64,000 bases of DNA from an uncultured Acidimicrobiaceae bacterium. GTDB lineage: Bacteria; Actinomycetota; Acidimicrobiia; Acidimicrobiales; RAAP-2. Where the stretch lies: contig CAITPI010000052.1 in the NCBI GenBank assembly GCA_903894295.1, forward strand, positions 1 through 64,000, in the 5' to 3' direction. Of this stretch, positions 52,204-62,751 are shown piece after piece (position 1 is the stretch's first letter; every line of letters starts with the position of its first letter). The translations under genes and the position numbers were made by a program. The notes under the pieces were generated by a model. That model was given only the letters and a program-made list of their open reading frames with translations. It was not told the origin of the DNA and did no database searches.

Positions 52204-52413
52204 CTACTCGTTCAGCGGGTCGTCCTCGTCGTAGGCCGGAGTCTTCGGTGTCGTACCCAGGATCTCGTCGTACTCATCCTCGGTGGCGAGGCACCAGGAA
52301 GCGTGGGAATCTTCCGGTTCGGCACCACATTCCGGGCAGTTCCGGCTTTCCGTGGCGACCGACCGCTTCAAGCTCCGCGCTTCTTCGAAGCGGCGATGGC
52401 GTCCCTTCTTCAC
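52204..52413 (-). CDS. Small zinc-ribbon-like protein
   Basis: VKKGRHRRFEEARSLKRSVATESRNCPECGAEPEDSHASWC; SD AAGGAG before GTG. Confidence 0.55.
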   Translation of the reverse strand: MKKGRHRRFEEARSLKRSVATESRNCPECGAEPEDSHASWCLATEDEYDEILGTTPKTPAYDEDDPLNE

Positions 52414-52559
52414 GGATTGCTCCTTGCCCGACCCGGGGCGGTCCCGTTCTGCCTCAACAGAATCCAGGCCGCCGTTCGCGAATTTTTCACATTCTACCCA
52501 CCGGGTGAAGCCTGCGGACACATACCCCCCTTGCGTCCCGACGCCGCTACGCTCGGTCT

Positions 52560-52781
52560 GTGACCGACGAACTTGACCCCAGGGCCATGGTGGAACGATT
52601 CCGGGTCCGAGCCGAAGCGGTTCGGAACCGGGGGATTCCACCCATCGAAGGACCGGATCGGGAGCGGTTCAAGCGCCAGGCCCAGGAAGACTTCATGGAC
52701 TACGCGATGTTGGCCGATGCCACCGCCACCATCGAGGACGGGGTCCTGACCTTCCGGATCGACCTGCGCCCGAAGGCCTGA
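52560..52781 (+). CDS. Small hypothetical protein
   Basis: VTDELDPRAMVERFRVRAEAVRNRGIPPIEGPDRERFKRQAQEDFMDYAMLADATATIEDGVLTFRIDLRPKA; TACGCT 6 nt upstream of GTG. Confidence 0.6.
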   Translation: MTDELDPRAMVERFRVRAEAVRNRGIPPIEGPDRERFKRQAQEDFMDYAMLADATATIEDGVLTFRIDLRPKA

Positions 52782-52896
52782 CCGCCACATTCCTCCCGAC
52801 GGAGTTCTCCCGGCCACCGACCGCAGAACGCCGGCGGTCAAGGCGTTCGTGACCCGTCTGCCGTCGCTGCCCTTGCCGGATCGGCGCAGCGTTGGA

Positions 52897-53490
52897 CTAC
52901 CCGCCGTAGTTCATCCGGGTATCCCCCATGGAAAGGACGTCAACGTCCTGGCCAAGGCGCCGGTCTTCGACTTCGACCACCTGACCGACCACGAGGGCAT
53001 GACTGGTCGCTTCACTTGCACCTTGACCCGAAGCGGCCAGTGCGGCGAACGCTACTTCCAGGGCATCGGCATCGAGCACCCGGCAGGCCATCCAGGCCAC
53101 CGCGGCATCAAGGACCGGGAGTCCTGTCTGCGTCTCGTGCACCTCCACGCCCTGGATCGACTGCAACGCTCCCGTGGACTGACGGGTCACTTCGGTGGCC
53201 GGCTTCACGAACTTGCGCACGAGCGCCCGGTCGTCCCGGGCCAGCAAACTCACCGAAAAACGACCGGAGCCCCGGATCAGTTGACACGTCAGGGAAGTCG
53301 TCTCAACTGACAGCACCACCAGTCGAGGTGCCGTGGCCACCTGCATGACCCAGTTGGCCGTCATCAGGTTCACCCGGTCGCCCTCGCGGCTGCCGACCAC
53401 CACCAGAGGGGTCGGCAGCGCCCAGAGAACCCGGCGGCCGGTCCGGTCCCACTCCTCGTCGTCCGACAACTCAACCGGCAAAGGGATCAC
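52897..53490 (-). CDS. Flavin reductase family (FMN-binding split-barrel) protein
   Basis: LPTPLVVVGSREGDRVNLMTANWVMQVATAPRLVVLSVE...FSVSLL. Confidence 0.83.
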   Translation of the reverse strand: MIPLPVELSDDEEWDRTGRRVLWALPTPLVVVGSREGDRVNLMTANWVMQVATAPRLVVLSVETTSLTCQLIRGSGRFSVSLLARDDRALVRKFVKPATEVTRQSTGALQSIQGVEVHETQTGLPVLDAAVAWMACRVLDADALEVAFAALAASGQGASEATSHALVVGQVVEVEDRRLGQDVDVLSMGDTRMNYGG

Positions 53491-54115
53491 CGGAGCCTTG
53501 GGCCGGGGAGGTCGTCGACGTCGGCGGAGTCTGCCCGGTGATCGAACGGACCCGGGCCACGGCCACGTCCAGCAGGCCGGGCAAGGCGGCCCTCGCCCGG
53601 TCGGAGCGGGCCAACAGGCTGCGGTTGCCCTTGGCTCCGTTGAAACAGTAGGTGCCAGCCGCCGCCCCGTCCTGGTAGGCCGCGTAGAGCTCGTTGGTCA
53701 GTTGTTGGTCCGGCGTGGTGAGGTTTCCCTCCGCCGTCTGGGAGTCCGTGGTCAGCAGGGCACACGCCGTTCGGATCTGGCTTGGGGGGTCATGGCGCTT
53801 GAGGATGGCCGTGACGTTCAGTGCGTCAACCTTGAGGGTCTGCACGGCCGCTCCCATCTGAGTCTGGCTGACCCAGGCGTTCACCCGGTCGGCCAGCGAT
53901 CCGGTCTGCTCGGGCCCGGCACAGGCCGACGCCAGCAGGCCGGCCACCAGGGCGAACCCCACCAGGGTCACGCGCCACCAGGCAGGCCTGGCGCACGACC
54001 CCTTTTGAACCTGGCCCGAGGAGGATTGAACCTGGCCCGAGGAGGACTGAACGTGGCCAGAGGAGGGAATCCGGACGCCTGGAACAGCCCGGGCCCACAC
54101 GAGACGTATCGGCAT
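53471..54115 (-). CDS. Putative lipoprotein (start uncertain)
   Basis: Hydrophobic segment VTLVGFALVAGLLASACAG with lipobox; overlaps the next gene. Confidence 0.6.
   Translation of the reverse strand: MPIRLVWARAVPGVRIPSSGHVQSSSGQVQSSSGQVQKGSCARPAWWRVTLVGFALVAGLLASACAGPEQTGSLADRVNAWVSQTQMGAAVQTLKVDALNVTAILKRHDPPSQIRTACALLTTDSQTAEGNLTTPDQQLTNELYAAYQDGAAAGTYCFNGAKGNRSLLARSDRARAALPGLLDVAVARVRSITGQTPPTSTTSPAQGSGDPFAG
54006..54068. repeat. 21-bp tandem repeat, 3 copies
   Basis: tgaacctggcccgaggaggat at 54006-54026, 54027-54047, 54048-54068 with few substitutions. Confidence 0.95.
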
Positions 54116-54119
54116 CAGC

Positions 54120-54590
54120 CTAGGAAGGAAAGCCGGTCCAGTCGGGTCGCCAGGCCGGATCAAGCTGCCGGAGGAACTGGGCACAGCGCTCCTCTTCCTC
54201 GTGTTCGCCAATCGCGCCGGCGGACGACCGGAGACCGTCCAGACACCGCAGAAACCCCCGGTTGGAGGGGTACTCCCACCGGACCAGGCCCGATCCCTTC
54301 CAACCGGAACGACGCAGCACGTCGAGTCCGCGGTGGTAGCCGACCCGGAAACAGGCATAAGCCTCCACGTCGTCCCGGGCGAGGCCGCCGAGCGCCGCCC
54401 AGGCATCGAGCGATCCGGGATGGGCCCGAACGACATCGGAGACGCCGTGGCGCCGACGCTCGCCCGGCAACTCGAGGGCAGCGGCCAGTTCCCCCCGACA
54501 CGACGCGGACTCTTCGGGGATCACGGTTTCGGGAAGACCGGTGGTCAGGCGAACGGGCGAGACGTCATGATCCGGGGGCGGAGGGCTCAT
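54120..54590 (-). CDS. DUF3151-like conserved actinobacterial protein
   Basis: AYACFRVGYHRGLDVLRRSGWKGSGLVRWEYPSNRGFLRCLDGL. Confidence 0.75.
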   Translation of the reverse strand: MSPPPPDHDVSPVRLTTGLPETVIPEESASCRGELAAALELPGERRRHGVSDVVRAHPGSLDAWAALGGLARDDVEAYACFRVGYHRGLDVLRRSGWKGSGLVRWEYPSNRGFLRCLDGLRSSAGAIGEHEEEERCAQFLRQLDPAWRPDWTGFPS

Positions 54591-54733
54591 CCCGCCAGTG
54601 TAGGACCCGGGCCAAAGCCGGCCGTTCGCCCATTGCCCCGGCCACCGTCGGCACCGCTTCGATCCCCTGCCTCATCGCCCATGCCGAGTCGTGGGGCGGG
54701 AAGGAGGCAACGCATACGCAACGACCGGGACCG

Positions 54734-56017
54734 TCAGGCGAAACGAACCAGGGCGTGATCCTTCTTGCCCCGCCGCAACACGAGGTAGGCGCCCGCCACC
54801 AGATCCGCTTCGGACACCTTCCGGTCCACGTCGGTCACCCGCACGTTGTTCAGGTAGGCGCCACCTTGTTCGATGGTTGTCCGGGCCCGGCCCTTGGATG
54901 GAACCAGACCGGACTCGGCCAGGAGGTCCAGCAGCGCCAGCGAACCGTCACCGAGCCGCAACCGGGGCACCGTCACCGACGGCGCTTCGGCAAATACGTC
55001 CAACAGGAGCGCTTCGTCCAGGCCCGCCACTTCCTCCCCGAACAGGGCCCGGCCCGCCTGTTCGGCCCGCTCGGTTTCGGCGGCACCGTGCACGAGGGTG
55101 CACACTCCCCGGGCCAGCTCCCGTTGGGCCCGACGCTCCTGGGGGGCATCGGCCGTGGCTGCGTCGAGTTCGAGCAACTCTTCGTGGGACAGGAACGAGA
55201 AGTAGCGCAGGTAGGTGCCGACCATCTCGTCTTCGCTGCGGAACAGGAACTGATAGAGCTGGTACGGACTGGTCCGCCGGGCATCGAGCCAGATCGTCCC
55301 CGATTCGGTCTTGCCGAACTTGGTGCCGTCAGCCTTCAGGACCAGCGGTGTGGTCAGTCCATAGACCTGGGCCTGACGCTTCCGGCGGATCAGGTCGATC
55401 CCCACCGTGATGTTGCCCCACTGGTCGCTGGCCCCCATCTGGAGCTGACAGTCGAAGTGGTCGAACAGATGGAGGTAGTCGTAGGCCTGGAGCAGCATGT
55501 AGCTGAACTCGGTGTAGGAAATGCTCTGGTCCGGCCGCTCGAAGCGGGACTTGACCGAGTCCTTGGCCACCATCTGCTTGATGCTGAAGTGCTTGCCCAC
55601 GTCGCGCAGGAAGTCGACCATCGGGAGGGACCGCAGCCAGTCCCCGTTGTTCACGAGCAACGCCTGGTTGGCGCCGGGGGCCTCGAAATCGAGAAACTGC
55701 TGCATCTGGCTGCGGATGCCGGCCAGATTCGCCTCGAGCTGCTCTTCGGTGAGAAGCGATCGCTCCTCGGATTTGCCCCCCGGATCCCCGATGAAACCGG
55801 TTCCGCCTCCCGCCAGAGCGATCGGGCGGTGTCCGGCGAGTTGGAGTCTGCGCAGGTTGCACAACTGCAACAGACTGCCCACGTGGAGACTGTCGGCCGT
55901 CGGATCGAACCCGATGTAGGCGGTCATGGTGTCGCCATCGAGGCGGGCTTCGAGGGCGGGGTCGGTCATCTGGTTGATCAGCCCCCGGAACCGGAGGTCG
56001 GCGGCAAGTTCGGCCAT
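54734..56017 (-). CDS. tyrS: Tyrosine--tRNA ligase
   Basis: YIGFDPTADSLHVGSLLQL (HIGH-like), KFGKTESGTIWLD (KMSKS-like), C-terminal S4 domain. Confidence 0.96.
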   Translation of the reverse strand: MAELAADLRFRGLINQMTDPALEARLDGDTMTAYIGFDPTADSLHVGSLLQLCNLRRLQLAGHRPIALAGGGTGFIGDPGGKSEERSLLTEEQLEANLAGIRSQMQQFLDFEAPGANQALLVNNGDWLRSLPMVDFLRDVGKHFSIKQMVAKDSVKSRFERPDQSISYTEFSYMLLQAYDYLHLFDHFDCQLQMGASDQWGNITVGIDLIRRKRQAQVYGLTTPLVLKADGTKFGKTESGTIWLDARRTSPYQLYQFLFRSEDEMVGTYLRYFSFLSHEELLELDAATADAPQERRAQRELARGVCTLVHGAAETERAEQAGRALFGEEVAGLDEALLLDVFAEAPSVTVPRLRLGDGSLALLDLLAESGLVPSKGRARTTIEQGGAYLNNVRVTDVDRKVSEADLVAGAYLVLRRGKKDHALVRFA

Positions 56018-56102
56018 CTCCCTAGCCTGCCACGCGGACAGAGCGCCACCTGACGCTACGATGCGGCCGGGGGGCAATGGGGCAGTTGACCGAGGAGGAA
56101 TC

Positions 56103-57452
56103 GTGTTGAATCCGTACCTGCAGGGCAACTTCGCCCCCGTGTGGGAAGAGCGCACCGAGACGCACGATCTGGAAGTTACCGGCGCCATCCCGCCGGAACT
56201 CGACGGCCGACTGTTGCGCAACGGACCCAACCCGCCAAAACTTCCCATGAACGACGAGGACTACCACTGGTTCTCCGGGGCCGGCATGATCCACGCCATC
56301 ACCCTGAAGGCCGGACGGGCCACCGGGTACCGGAACCGTTGGGTCCGGACCCGGGCCCTGGCCGCCTTGCTGGACACGCCGGTCCCCAAGGGTCCGAACG
56401 AGCCCATCCACGGTCCGGCGAACACCCACGTCATCCACCACAACGGCCACACCATGGCCCTCGTCGAGTCGGGCCTCCCCCATGTGCTCTCACCGGAACT
56501 CGACCGGGCCCGGACGTTCGACTTCGACGGCGGACTCGGCTCCCCCATGACGGCCCATCCCAAGGTCGATCCCGCCACCGGAGAGCTGGTCTTCTTCGGC
56601 TACGACACCCTCGGACCACCGTTCCTCCGCTACCACGTGGTCGAGGCGTCGGGAGCACTGGTCCACAGCGAGCCGGTCACCCTGCCCCGGGCCGTCATGA
56701 TGCACGACTTCGCCGTGACCGTCAGCCGGGTCGTCTTCATGGACCTGCCCGTGATCTTCGACCTCAACCTGGCCCTTCAGGGTCGGCCCCTGCCCTTCCA
56801 CTGGGATGCCGAAGGAGGGGCCCGCCTCGGGGTCATGCCCCGTCGGGGTCGGGACGCAGAGGTCGTCTGGATCGACATGGATCCGAACTACGTCTTTCAT
56901 GTGATGAACGCCTTCGACGACGGTCACCAGATCGTCATGGACGTCCTCCGCTACGACCGCGCCTTTGACACCGCCCCCGGGGAAGCCATCGCCACCGGGC
57001 TGCCCGCCCTTACCCGGTGGCGGGTCGACCCGGTGGCCCGTCGGGTCCTCGAAGCTCCCCTGGACGACACCCCGGTCGAGTTCCCCCGCATCGCCGACAC
57101 CCACGCCGGTCGGCCCTACCGCTACGGATACGCCACCATTCTGGGTCAGAACCCCGAGGAGCCGTCGTTTCCGGGTCTCGTCCAGTACGACCTCGAACGG
57201 GACCGTTCGGTCCGGTTCGATCCCGGCGAACACCGCAGCGTGTCCGAACCCGTCTTCGTCCCGAGCGCCGAAGGTCGCAACGAGGACGAGGGGTGGGTGC
57301 TCGCCGTGGTGTACGACGCCACCACCCATCTGAGTGACCTTGTCATCCTGGATGCCACCTCCTTTGCCGGTCCACCGGTCGCCACGGTGCACCTGGGTGC
57401 CCGGATTCCCTTCGGATTCCACGGTTCCTGGGTCCCCCGCGGGACACGGTAA
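56103..57452 (+). CDS. Carotenoid oxygenase (RPE65/CCD) family protein
   Basis: NPYLQGNFAPVWEE, GRLLRNGPNPP, FSGAGMIHAI, TAHPKVDPATGELVFFGY, MHDFAVT, FHVMNAFDDG; SD GAGGAGGAATC before GTG. Confidence 0.93.
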   Translation: MLNPYLQGNFAPVWEERTETHDLEVTGAIPPELDGRLLRNGPNPPKLPMNDEDYHWFSGAGMIHAITLKAGRATGYRNRWVRTRALAALLDTPVPKGPNEPIHGPANTHVIHHNGHTMALVESGLPHVLSPELDRARTFDFDGGLGSPMTAHPKVDPATGELVFFGYDTLGPPFLRYHVVEASGALVHSEPVTLPRAVMMHDFAVTVSRVVFMDLPVIFDLNLALQGRPLPFHWDAEGGARLGVMPRRGRDAEVVWIDMDPNYVFHVMNAFDDGHQIVMDVLRYDRAFDTAPGEAIATGLPALTRWRVDPVARRVLEAPLDDTPVEFPRIADTHAGRPYRYGYATILGQNPEEPSFPGLVQYDLERDRSVRFDPGEHRSVSEPVFVPSAEGRNEDEGWVLAVVYDATTHLSDLVILDATSFAGPPVATVHLGARIPFGFHGSWVPRGTR

Positions 57453-57666
57453 CCACCGAACTTCGACCGCCCGGAGGCCCGGAGCCATCGGAGCCAGGAA
57501 CCGCTCCTTCCGGGCAGGTCCGACCAGCCGCTGACACTTCACACCAGCCAGGAACCAACTTCCCCAACGGCGTCGATGACCGGATTTGCCCCTACGACCG
57601 TGGGAGCATGGAGATTGCCCGCAAGGACAACCTGGACGATGGCCACGAAGGAAGAACGCCACCCAC

Positions 57667-59052
57667 GTGCCCCGCTACGAAGACTCTCCTGCCCCTGGAC
57701 GATCCGGACGCCGAGATGGCCGGCCTTCGGCCTCTTCGGAGTTCTCGGGCCCGATTCTCTCGGGCCGGATCGAGATCCCGTCCCGGAGCGAACGTCGTCG
57801 GGCCCGCCGCGGCAAGGGACCCGGCCGTCGGCGCCGCAAAGGGTCCGAACGACTGCTGCGCACGATGATCGCGCTGTTGCTCGTGTTGCTCGTTGGCGTC
57901 GGAGGTTCCTATCTCTACCTGCAGTACCGGTGGGGCGAGATCAGTTCTGCCGCCTGCGCTTCCTGTGTCGCACCGGCCAGTGGCAGCCCCTACAACGTCC
58001 TGCTGATCGGATCCGATTCGCGGGCCGGCGAGCCGGCCCGCGATGTGGCTGCTTTCGGCAGTCCCCAGGCCACGACAGGACAGCGCAGCGACACCCTGAA
58101 GATCGTCCACGTCGATCCAGCCACCGGGACAGCCTCGACCTTGTCCATTCCGCGGGACACCTATGTGACCCTGTCCGGCCAGCCCGCCTCCAGCCAACTG
58201 GCGTCGGCCAACAAGATCAACGCGGCGTTCGGAGCCGGGCCCGAAGCCACCGTGGAGACCATCGAGCGGACCTTCGGCATCCCGATCAGCCACTACATCG
58301 TGGTCAACTTCTTCGGACTCCAGGATGCGGTCAACGCCCTCGGCGGCATCTCCATGGACTTTCCGTACCCGGCCCGCGACCGGGACTGTTCGACCGGGGT
58401 CTGTTACGACAACTCCGGGCTCGACATTTCCAACGCCGGATGCCAGGTCCTGGACGGCGCCCAGGCCCTCTCCTTGTCACGGTCCCGCTACTACCAGTAC
58501 TTCGCTGACGGCTACTGGCACAGTGATCCGACCTCGGACATCGGCCGCATCGAGCGTCAGAACCTGGTCATCAGCGCCGTCCTGGACCGGGCCAAGGCCA
58601 CCTACAACCCCCTGAAGCTCAACGGACTTCTCGGGTCGGTCGTCCATGACTTCTCGAAGGACAACGGCCTCACCCCGCAAGGACTCCTCTCGCTGGCCCT
58701 TCGCTACCACGCCCTCTCCGGTTCCCGCCTGGCGGCCTACATCCTGCCCACGTCACCGGCCCAGTCCCCCGTGGCCGGCGACGTCGAGGTGGTGGACACC
58801 CAGGCGGCCCAGACCTTGATCACCCAGTTCCTCGGAACCACCCCGGATCCGGCCAGCACGCCTCCCCTGGACGGAGGAGGAAACCCGATGCCCTGGCCGG
58901 CCCCGGTCCCGACACCGGTTGCCGCCGCGTCGGGTTCCAGCGGATCGTCTCCTTCTTCCGGTGGTGGCGGGACAACGACGGCTACTCCGGCGGGAAGCTC
59001 GGGAGCCGCCCCGGTGTCGTCAATCCCTTCCTACGACCCACACTCCTGCTGA
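57667..59052 (+). CDS. LytR-CpsA-Psr (LCP) family cell-wall ligase (start uncertain)
   Basis: TM segment then NVLLIGSDSR, QRSDTLKIVHVDPATGTASTLSIPRDTYV, DGAQALSLSRSR. Confidence 0.9.
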   Translation: MPRYEDSPAPGRSGRRDGRPSASSEFSGPILSGRIEIPSRSERRRARRGKGPGRRRRKGSERLLRTMIALLLVLLVGVGGSYLYLQYRWGEISSAACASCVAPASGSPYNVLLIGSDSRAGEPARDVAAFGSPQATTGQRSDTLKIVHVDPATGTASTLSIPRDTYVTLSGQPASSQLASANKINAAFGAGPEATVETIERTFGIPISHYIVVNFFGLQDAVNALGGISMDFPYPARDRDCSTGVCYDNSGLDISNAGCQVLDGAQALSLSRSRYYQYFADGYWHSDPTSDIGRIERQNLVISAVLDRAKATYNPLKLNGLLGSVVHDFSKDNGLTPQGLLSLALRYHALSGSRLAAYILPTSPAQSPVAGDVEVVDTQAAQTLITQFLGTTPDPASTPPLDGGGNPMPWPAPVPTPVAAASGSSGSSPSSGGGGTTTATPAGSSGAAPVSSIPSYDPHSC

Positions 59053-59093
59053 ACCGGTCCGGCCGGCGGGCGGTCACGAGGGACGGTTGCCCG

Positions 59094-60872
59094 TCAGCCT
59101 GATCCTTCCGCCAACGCCTCGATGACGGCACCGTGAAGTTCCTGGTGTCGTTCCACATTGCGCCTCCGGTCGGGCAGGCGGACCCGGAGAATGGAGCCTG
59201 GCGGGATCTCACCGTCCCAGTCGACAACCTCGCTGGTCGACCAGCCGAACGCCCGACCCACCTCGGAGACGTCAACGGCCTGGGGGGTGCCGAAGAGATG
59301 CTCGAACGACGTGGATTCCAACGCCTCGGCCGGGGGCAGGAACGAAAAGATGCCTCCGCCCCCGTTGTCGGCCACCACGACGGTCAACCTCGGGTCGTCT
59401 CCCGGGCTCCGGAGCAGGGCGGTCGTGTCATGGAGAAAGGCCAGGTCACCCACGAGGACCACCGTCTCCGCCTCGGTTGTCCACGAGACGCCAAGGGCGG
59501 TCGACACCACACCGTCGATTCCGTTGGCCCCCCGGTTGGCCAACACCCGGAGAGCTCCGCGGCGAACCCCGGAGAACGACTCCACGTCGCGGATGGGCAT
59601 CGACGACGAGACCACCAGGGTCGCCCCCGCCGGCAGACCCTGGAAGAGTCGTCGGGCCAGCGTCGGCTCGTCGATCAACGAAGCGGGCCCGTCCAACTCG
59701 CGGGCCAGGGCCACCCGGGCCAGAGTCTCGGCTTCCAGCCAGGACTCCTCCCACCGACTGGGCGAACCGGTTGCTTCGCCGGTCCCGGCCACCATCGCCG
59801 ACAACCGGCGGGCCAGGACCCCCGGGTCGGCCCGAACCCAGGTCTCGTTGCTCCGTTGGGGGTCGCCCCAGCGACCATGGGGGTCGGCCACCACACCGAA
59901 GGCGCCGTGACCGATGGCCGAGGTGACAAAGCCCATGACGACTTTCGAAGCCCAGGGAGCACCAAGCCGGACAATGACGTCGGGCCGGTGACCGGCTGCG
60001 AACCCGGCCGACCGAAGCAGCGAGTCGGCGCAGGAAACCACTCCTGGTGCGTCGGAGCGGAGGCCGGAGCGGGGATCGGCCAGTACCGGCCACCCGAGGG
60101 CCGAGCCCAACGCCAGCACGTCCTCCGGGTTCCCACAGCCGTCACCGGCCAGCAGCAGACCCCGGGTGGAACCACCGCCCCAGGCTTGGGTCCAGCGGGC
60201 CAGGACTTCCTCGGGTACGTCGGAAGGCGGCGCGACCACCTGGTACCAGGGTGCCTGGTCAGCCCGGCCGTCGGTGATGCCGCCCACCCGGGACGGATCG
60301 CCCAACAACGGTTCGCGGAACGGGAGGTTCAGATGGACCGGACCGGGACCACCTGGTGCGCTGGTCGTCTCGGCGAACGCCCGCGCCGCCAGCGACCTCC
60401 AGGTCGAAGCGTTCTGGCCGTCGGGAACACCCGGGTCGCAGAACCACCGGGTCGAACTCCCATAGATCGAGTGCTGGTCGATCGTCTGGGGTGCCCCAAC
60501 TCCACGCAACTCCGGAGGTCGATCCGCGGTGACCACGAGCAGCGGGACACCGGCGAGGTCGGCCTCGACGACTGCGGCGTGGACTTCGGCGGCTGCCGTG
60601 CCACTCGTGGTCAGGATCACAGCCGGAACACCGGTGGCCAGTCCCACGCCAAGGGCACTGAAACCGGCCGAGCGTTCATCGAGACGGACGTGGACGACCA
60701 CCTCGTTGCGGTCGGCCAGGGCCCGGGCCATGGGCGCGGAGCGCGACCCGGGACAGACCACGGCGTGGCGCAGGCCGCCACGGATCCACTCGTCGACCAA
60801 GGTGGCCGTGTAGGCCGCCTGGAGGTCGCCGTCACCTCCGGCTCCGACCGGGATCACTACGCTGTCGTTCAC
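59094..60872 (-). CDS. menD: 2-succinyl-5-enolpyruvyl-6-hydroxy-3-cyclohexene-1-carboxylate synthase
   Basis: VVCPGSRSAPMARALAD, TSGTAAAEVHAAVVEA, RGANGIDGVVSTALG, DLAFLHDTTALL. Confidence 0.96.
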   Translation of the reverse strand: MNDSVVIPVGAGGDGDLQAAYTATLVDEWIRGGLRHAVVCPGSRSAPMARALADRNEVVVHVRLDERSAGFSALGVGLATGVPAVILTTSGTAAAEVHAAVVEADLAGVPLLVVTADRPPELRGVGAPQTIDQHSIYGSSTRWFCDPGVPDGQNASTWRSLAARAFAETTSAPGGPGPVHLNLPFREPLLGDPSRVGGITDGRADQAPWYQVVAPPSDVPEEVLARWTQAWGGGSTRGLLLAGDGCGNPEDVLALGSALGWPVLADPRSGLRSDAPGVVSCADSLLRSAGFAAGHRPDVIVRLGAPWASKVVMGFVTSAIGHGAFGVVADPHGRWGDPQRSNETWVRADPGVLARRLSAMVAGTGEATGSPSRWEESWLEAETLARVALARELDGPASLIDEPTLARRLFQGLPAGATLVVSSSMPIRDVESFSGVRRGALRVLANRGANGIDGVVSTALGVSWTTEAETVVLVGDLAFLHDTTALLRSPGDDPRLTVVVADNGGGGIFSFLPPAEALESTSFEHLFGTPQAVDVSEVGRAFGWSTSEVVDWDGEIPPGSILRVRLPDRRRNVERHQELHGAVIEALAEGSG

Positions 60873-60910
60873 GCCGCTCCTTCCACCGGGACCACGGCCC
60901 TTCCATCACC

Positions 60911-61723
60911 ATGTCGACCACTGTTCCCCCCAGGAAGATCCCGGGCCCACCGGTGACACCGCTTGCTTCGGAGATCTCCGGAGTGGGGCCACCCATCGTG
61001 CTGGCCCACGGGTTCACCCAGACGGCCCGGTGTTGGGGTCCACTCGCCGACCGACTGGCCATCGGGAACGAACTGCACCTCGTCGATCTTCCGGGCCACG
61101 GCAACTCGACGGACGTCACGGTCAGCTTTCCGGATGCCGCCCGGATGTTGGGCGAGACCGGCGGCCACGCCGTCTACGTGGGGTACTCGATGGGGGCCCG
61201 GATCGCCTTGCGGCTGGCGGTGGACCATCCCGAACTGGTGCGCCATCTGGTGCTGGTCTCCGGCACCGCCGGAATCGAAGATGCCAACGAGCGCAACGTC
61301 CGGCGTGAGGCCGACGAGACCCTGGCCGGGCGCCTGGCCGCCATCGAGCGGGACGACCGGGTCTCGCTCGGGCAGTTCCTCGACGAATGGCTGCGCCAGC
61401 CCCTCTTCGCCGGGCTCCCGACGACGGCCTGGCAGCTTGACGAACGACAGCGCAACTCGGGCGGAGGTCTGGCCCGGAGTCTCCGACTCCACGGCACCGG
61501 CGTGATGGAACCGTTGTGGGAGCACCTTGGGAACCTTTCCGTCCCGACCACCATCATCACCGGAGCCGATGACGCCAAGTTCACCGACCTCGGCCGACGC
61601 CTGGCCGGCCGCATCGGTGCCATGGCCGCCCACCACGTCATCCCGAACGCCGGTCACGCCGTGCATCTGCAACGTCCCGACGCCGTGGCCGACCTCATTC
61701 TCGGGGCCATCCGGGCCGGCTGA
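60911..61723 (+). CDS. menH: Alpha/beta hydrolase, MenH-like
   Basis: VLAHGFTQTARCWGPLADRL, YVGYSMGARIALRLA, GHAVHLQRPDAVADLI; between menD and menA. Confidence 0.85.
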   Translation: MSTTVPPRKIPGPPVTPLASEISGVGPPIVLAHGFTQTARCWGPLADRLAIGNELHLVDLPGHGNSTDVTVSFPDAARMLGETGGHAVYVGYSMGARIALRLAVDHPELVRHLVLVSGTAGIEDANERNVRREADETLAGRLAAIERDDRVSLGQFLDEWLRQPLFAGLPTTAWQLDERQRNSGGGLARSLRLHGTGVMEPLWEHLGNLSVPTTIITGADDAKFTDLGRRLAGRIGAMAAHHVIPNAGHAVHLQRPDAVADLILGAIRAG

Positions 61724-61770
61724 AGGTTCCCGGGGCCATCCGGGCCGGCTGAAGGCGTGGAGCCGGCCCA

Positions 61771-62751
61771 TCAGCGCACCGCTGGAATCCAGAGGAACAC
61801 CGCCACGGCCAGCAGGGCTCCGAAGGCCATCTGGAGCCGGCCGGTGGCGGCCAGTACCGGCAGGAGGGCCCGGCCTTCGGCCGGAGAGAGAACCAACCGC
61901 ACGGGCGCCACGGCCAGAACCGCCGCCGCCAGAGGCAGTACGGCAACCAGAGGCCAGTGTGACGTCCACTGGCCGGTCAGGGAGCCGATGGCCCACACCG
62001 CCACACCGAGAAAGGGCAACACCACCGACGCCACATAACACCAGCCACCTGCCTTCCGGCCGATCCGGGACGCCAGGGTCTTCTTGCCGGCCTCGCGGTC
62101 GGTGGCGATGTCCCGGAGATTGTTGGCCAGCAACAGGGCGGTGGCCAACAGCCCGATACCGGCCCCGGCCACGACCACCCCGGGTACGGCGATCTTCAGA
62201 CTCTCGACGTAGAAGGTGCCGACCGTGGCCACCAGGCCGAAGAACACAAACACGAACACTTCTCCGAGTCCGACGTAGCCGTACGGCTTCGGACCGCCGG
62301 TATAGAACCAGCCGGCCGCCAGACAGGCCGCTCCGACCAGCAGGACCCACCAGGAGGTAACGGCCGCCAGGACCAGTCCCACCGCGGCCGCCAGTGCGAA
62401 GGCGGCCAGGGCGGCCCGCCTGACGGAAGACGGCGAAGCCAGACCGGACGCCACCAGGCGGAGGGGCCCGACCCGGACCTCATCGGTGCCCCGGATGCCG
62501 TCGGAGTAGTCGTTGGCGTAGTTCGTCCCGACCTGGATGGCCAGCGCCACCACGAGAGCCGCCAGCGCCCGCCAGTACAGCCCGGACGGACATCCAGACC
62601 AGACTCCGGTCCAGGGTCGGGCCGCGGCCGTTCCCACCACGACCGGCACCACGGCGGCCGGCAAGGTCCGGGGCCGGGCCCCGGCCACCCACCGCATCAC
62701 CGGGCCGGGTTCACCGGCCAGCCGGCCGGAGGCAGGGCGGGCCGGCGTCAC
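61771..62751 (-). CDS. menA: 1,4-dihydroxy-2-naphthoate polyprenyltransferase
   Basis: [43 protein letters not shown] overlap with menB stop. Confidence 0.95.
   Translation of the reverse strand: MTPARPASGRLAGEPGPVMRWVAGARPRTLPAAVVPVVVGTAAARPWTGVWSGCPSGLYWRALAALVVALAIQVGTNYANDYSDGIRGTDEVRVGPLRLVASGLASPSSVRRAALAAFALAAAVGLVLAAVTSWWVLLVGAACLAAGWFYTGGPKPYGYVGLGEVFVFVFFGLVATVGTFYVESLKIAVPGVVVAGAGIGLLATALLLANNLRDIATDREAGKKTLASRIGRKAGGWCYVASVVLPFLGVAVWAIGSLTGQWTSHWPLVAVLPLAAAVLAVAPVRLVLSPAEGRALLPVLAATGRLQMAFGALLAVAVFLWIPAVR

Noticed and set aside
53333-56053. 906-aa plus-strand ORF including LNLARGG repeats
   Set aside because: Runs antisense to flavin reductase, lipoprotein, DUF3151 and tyrS genes; no domain
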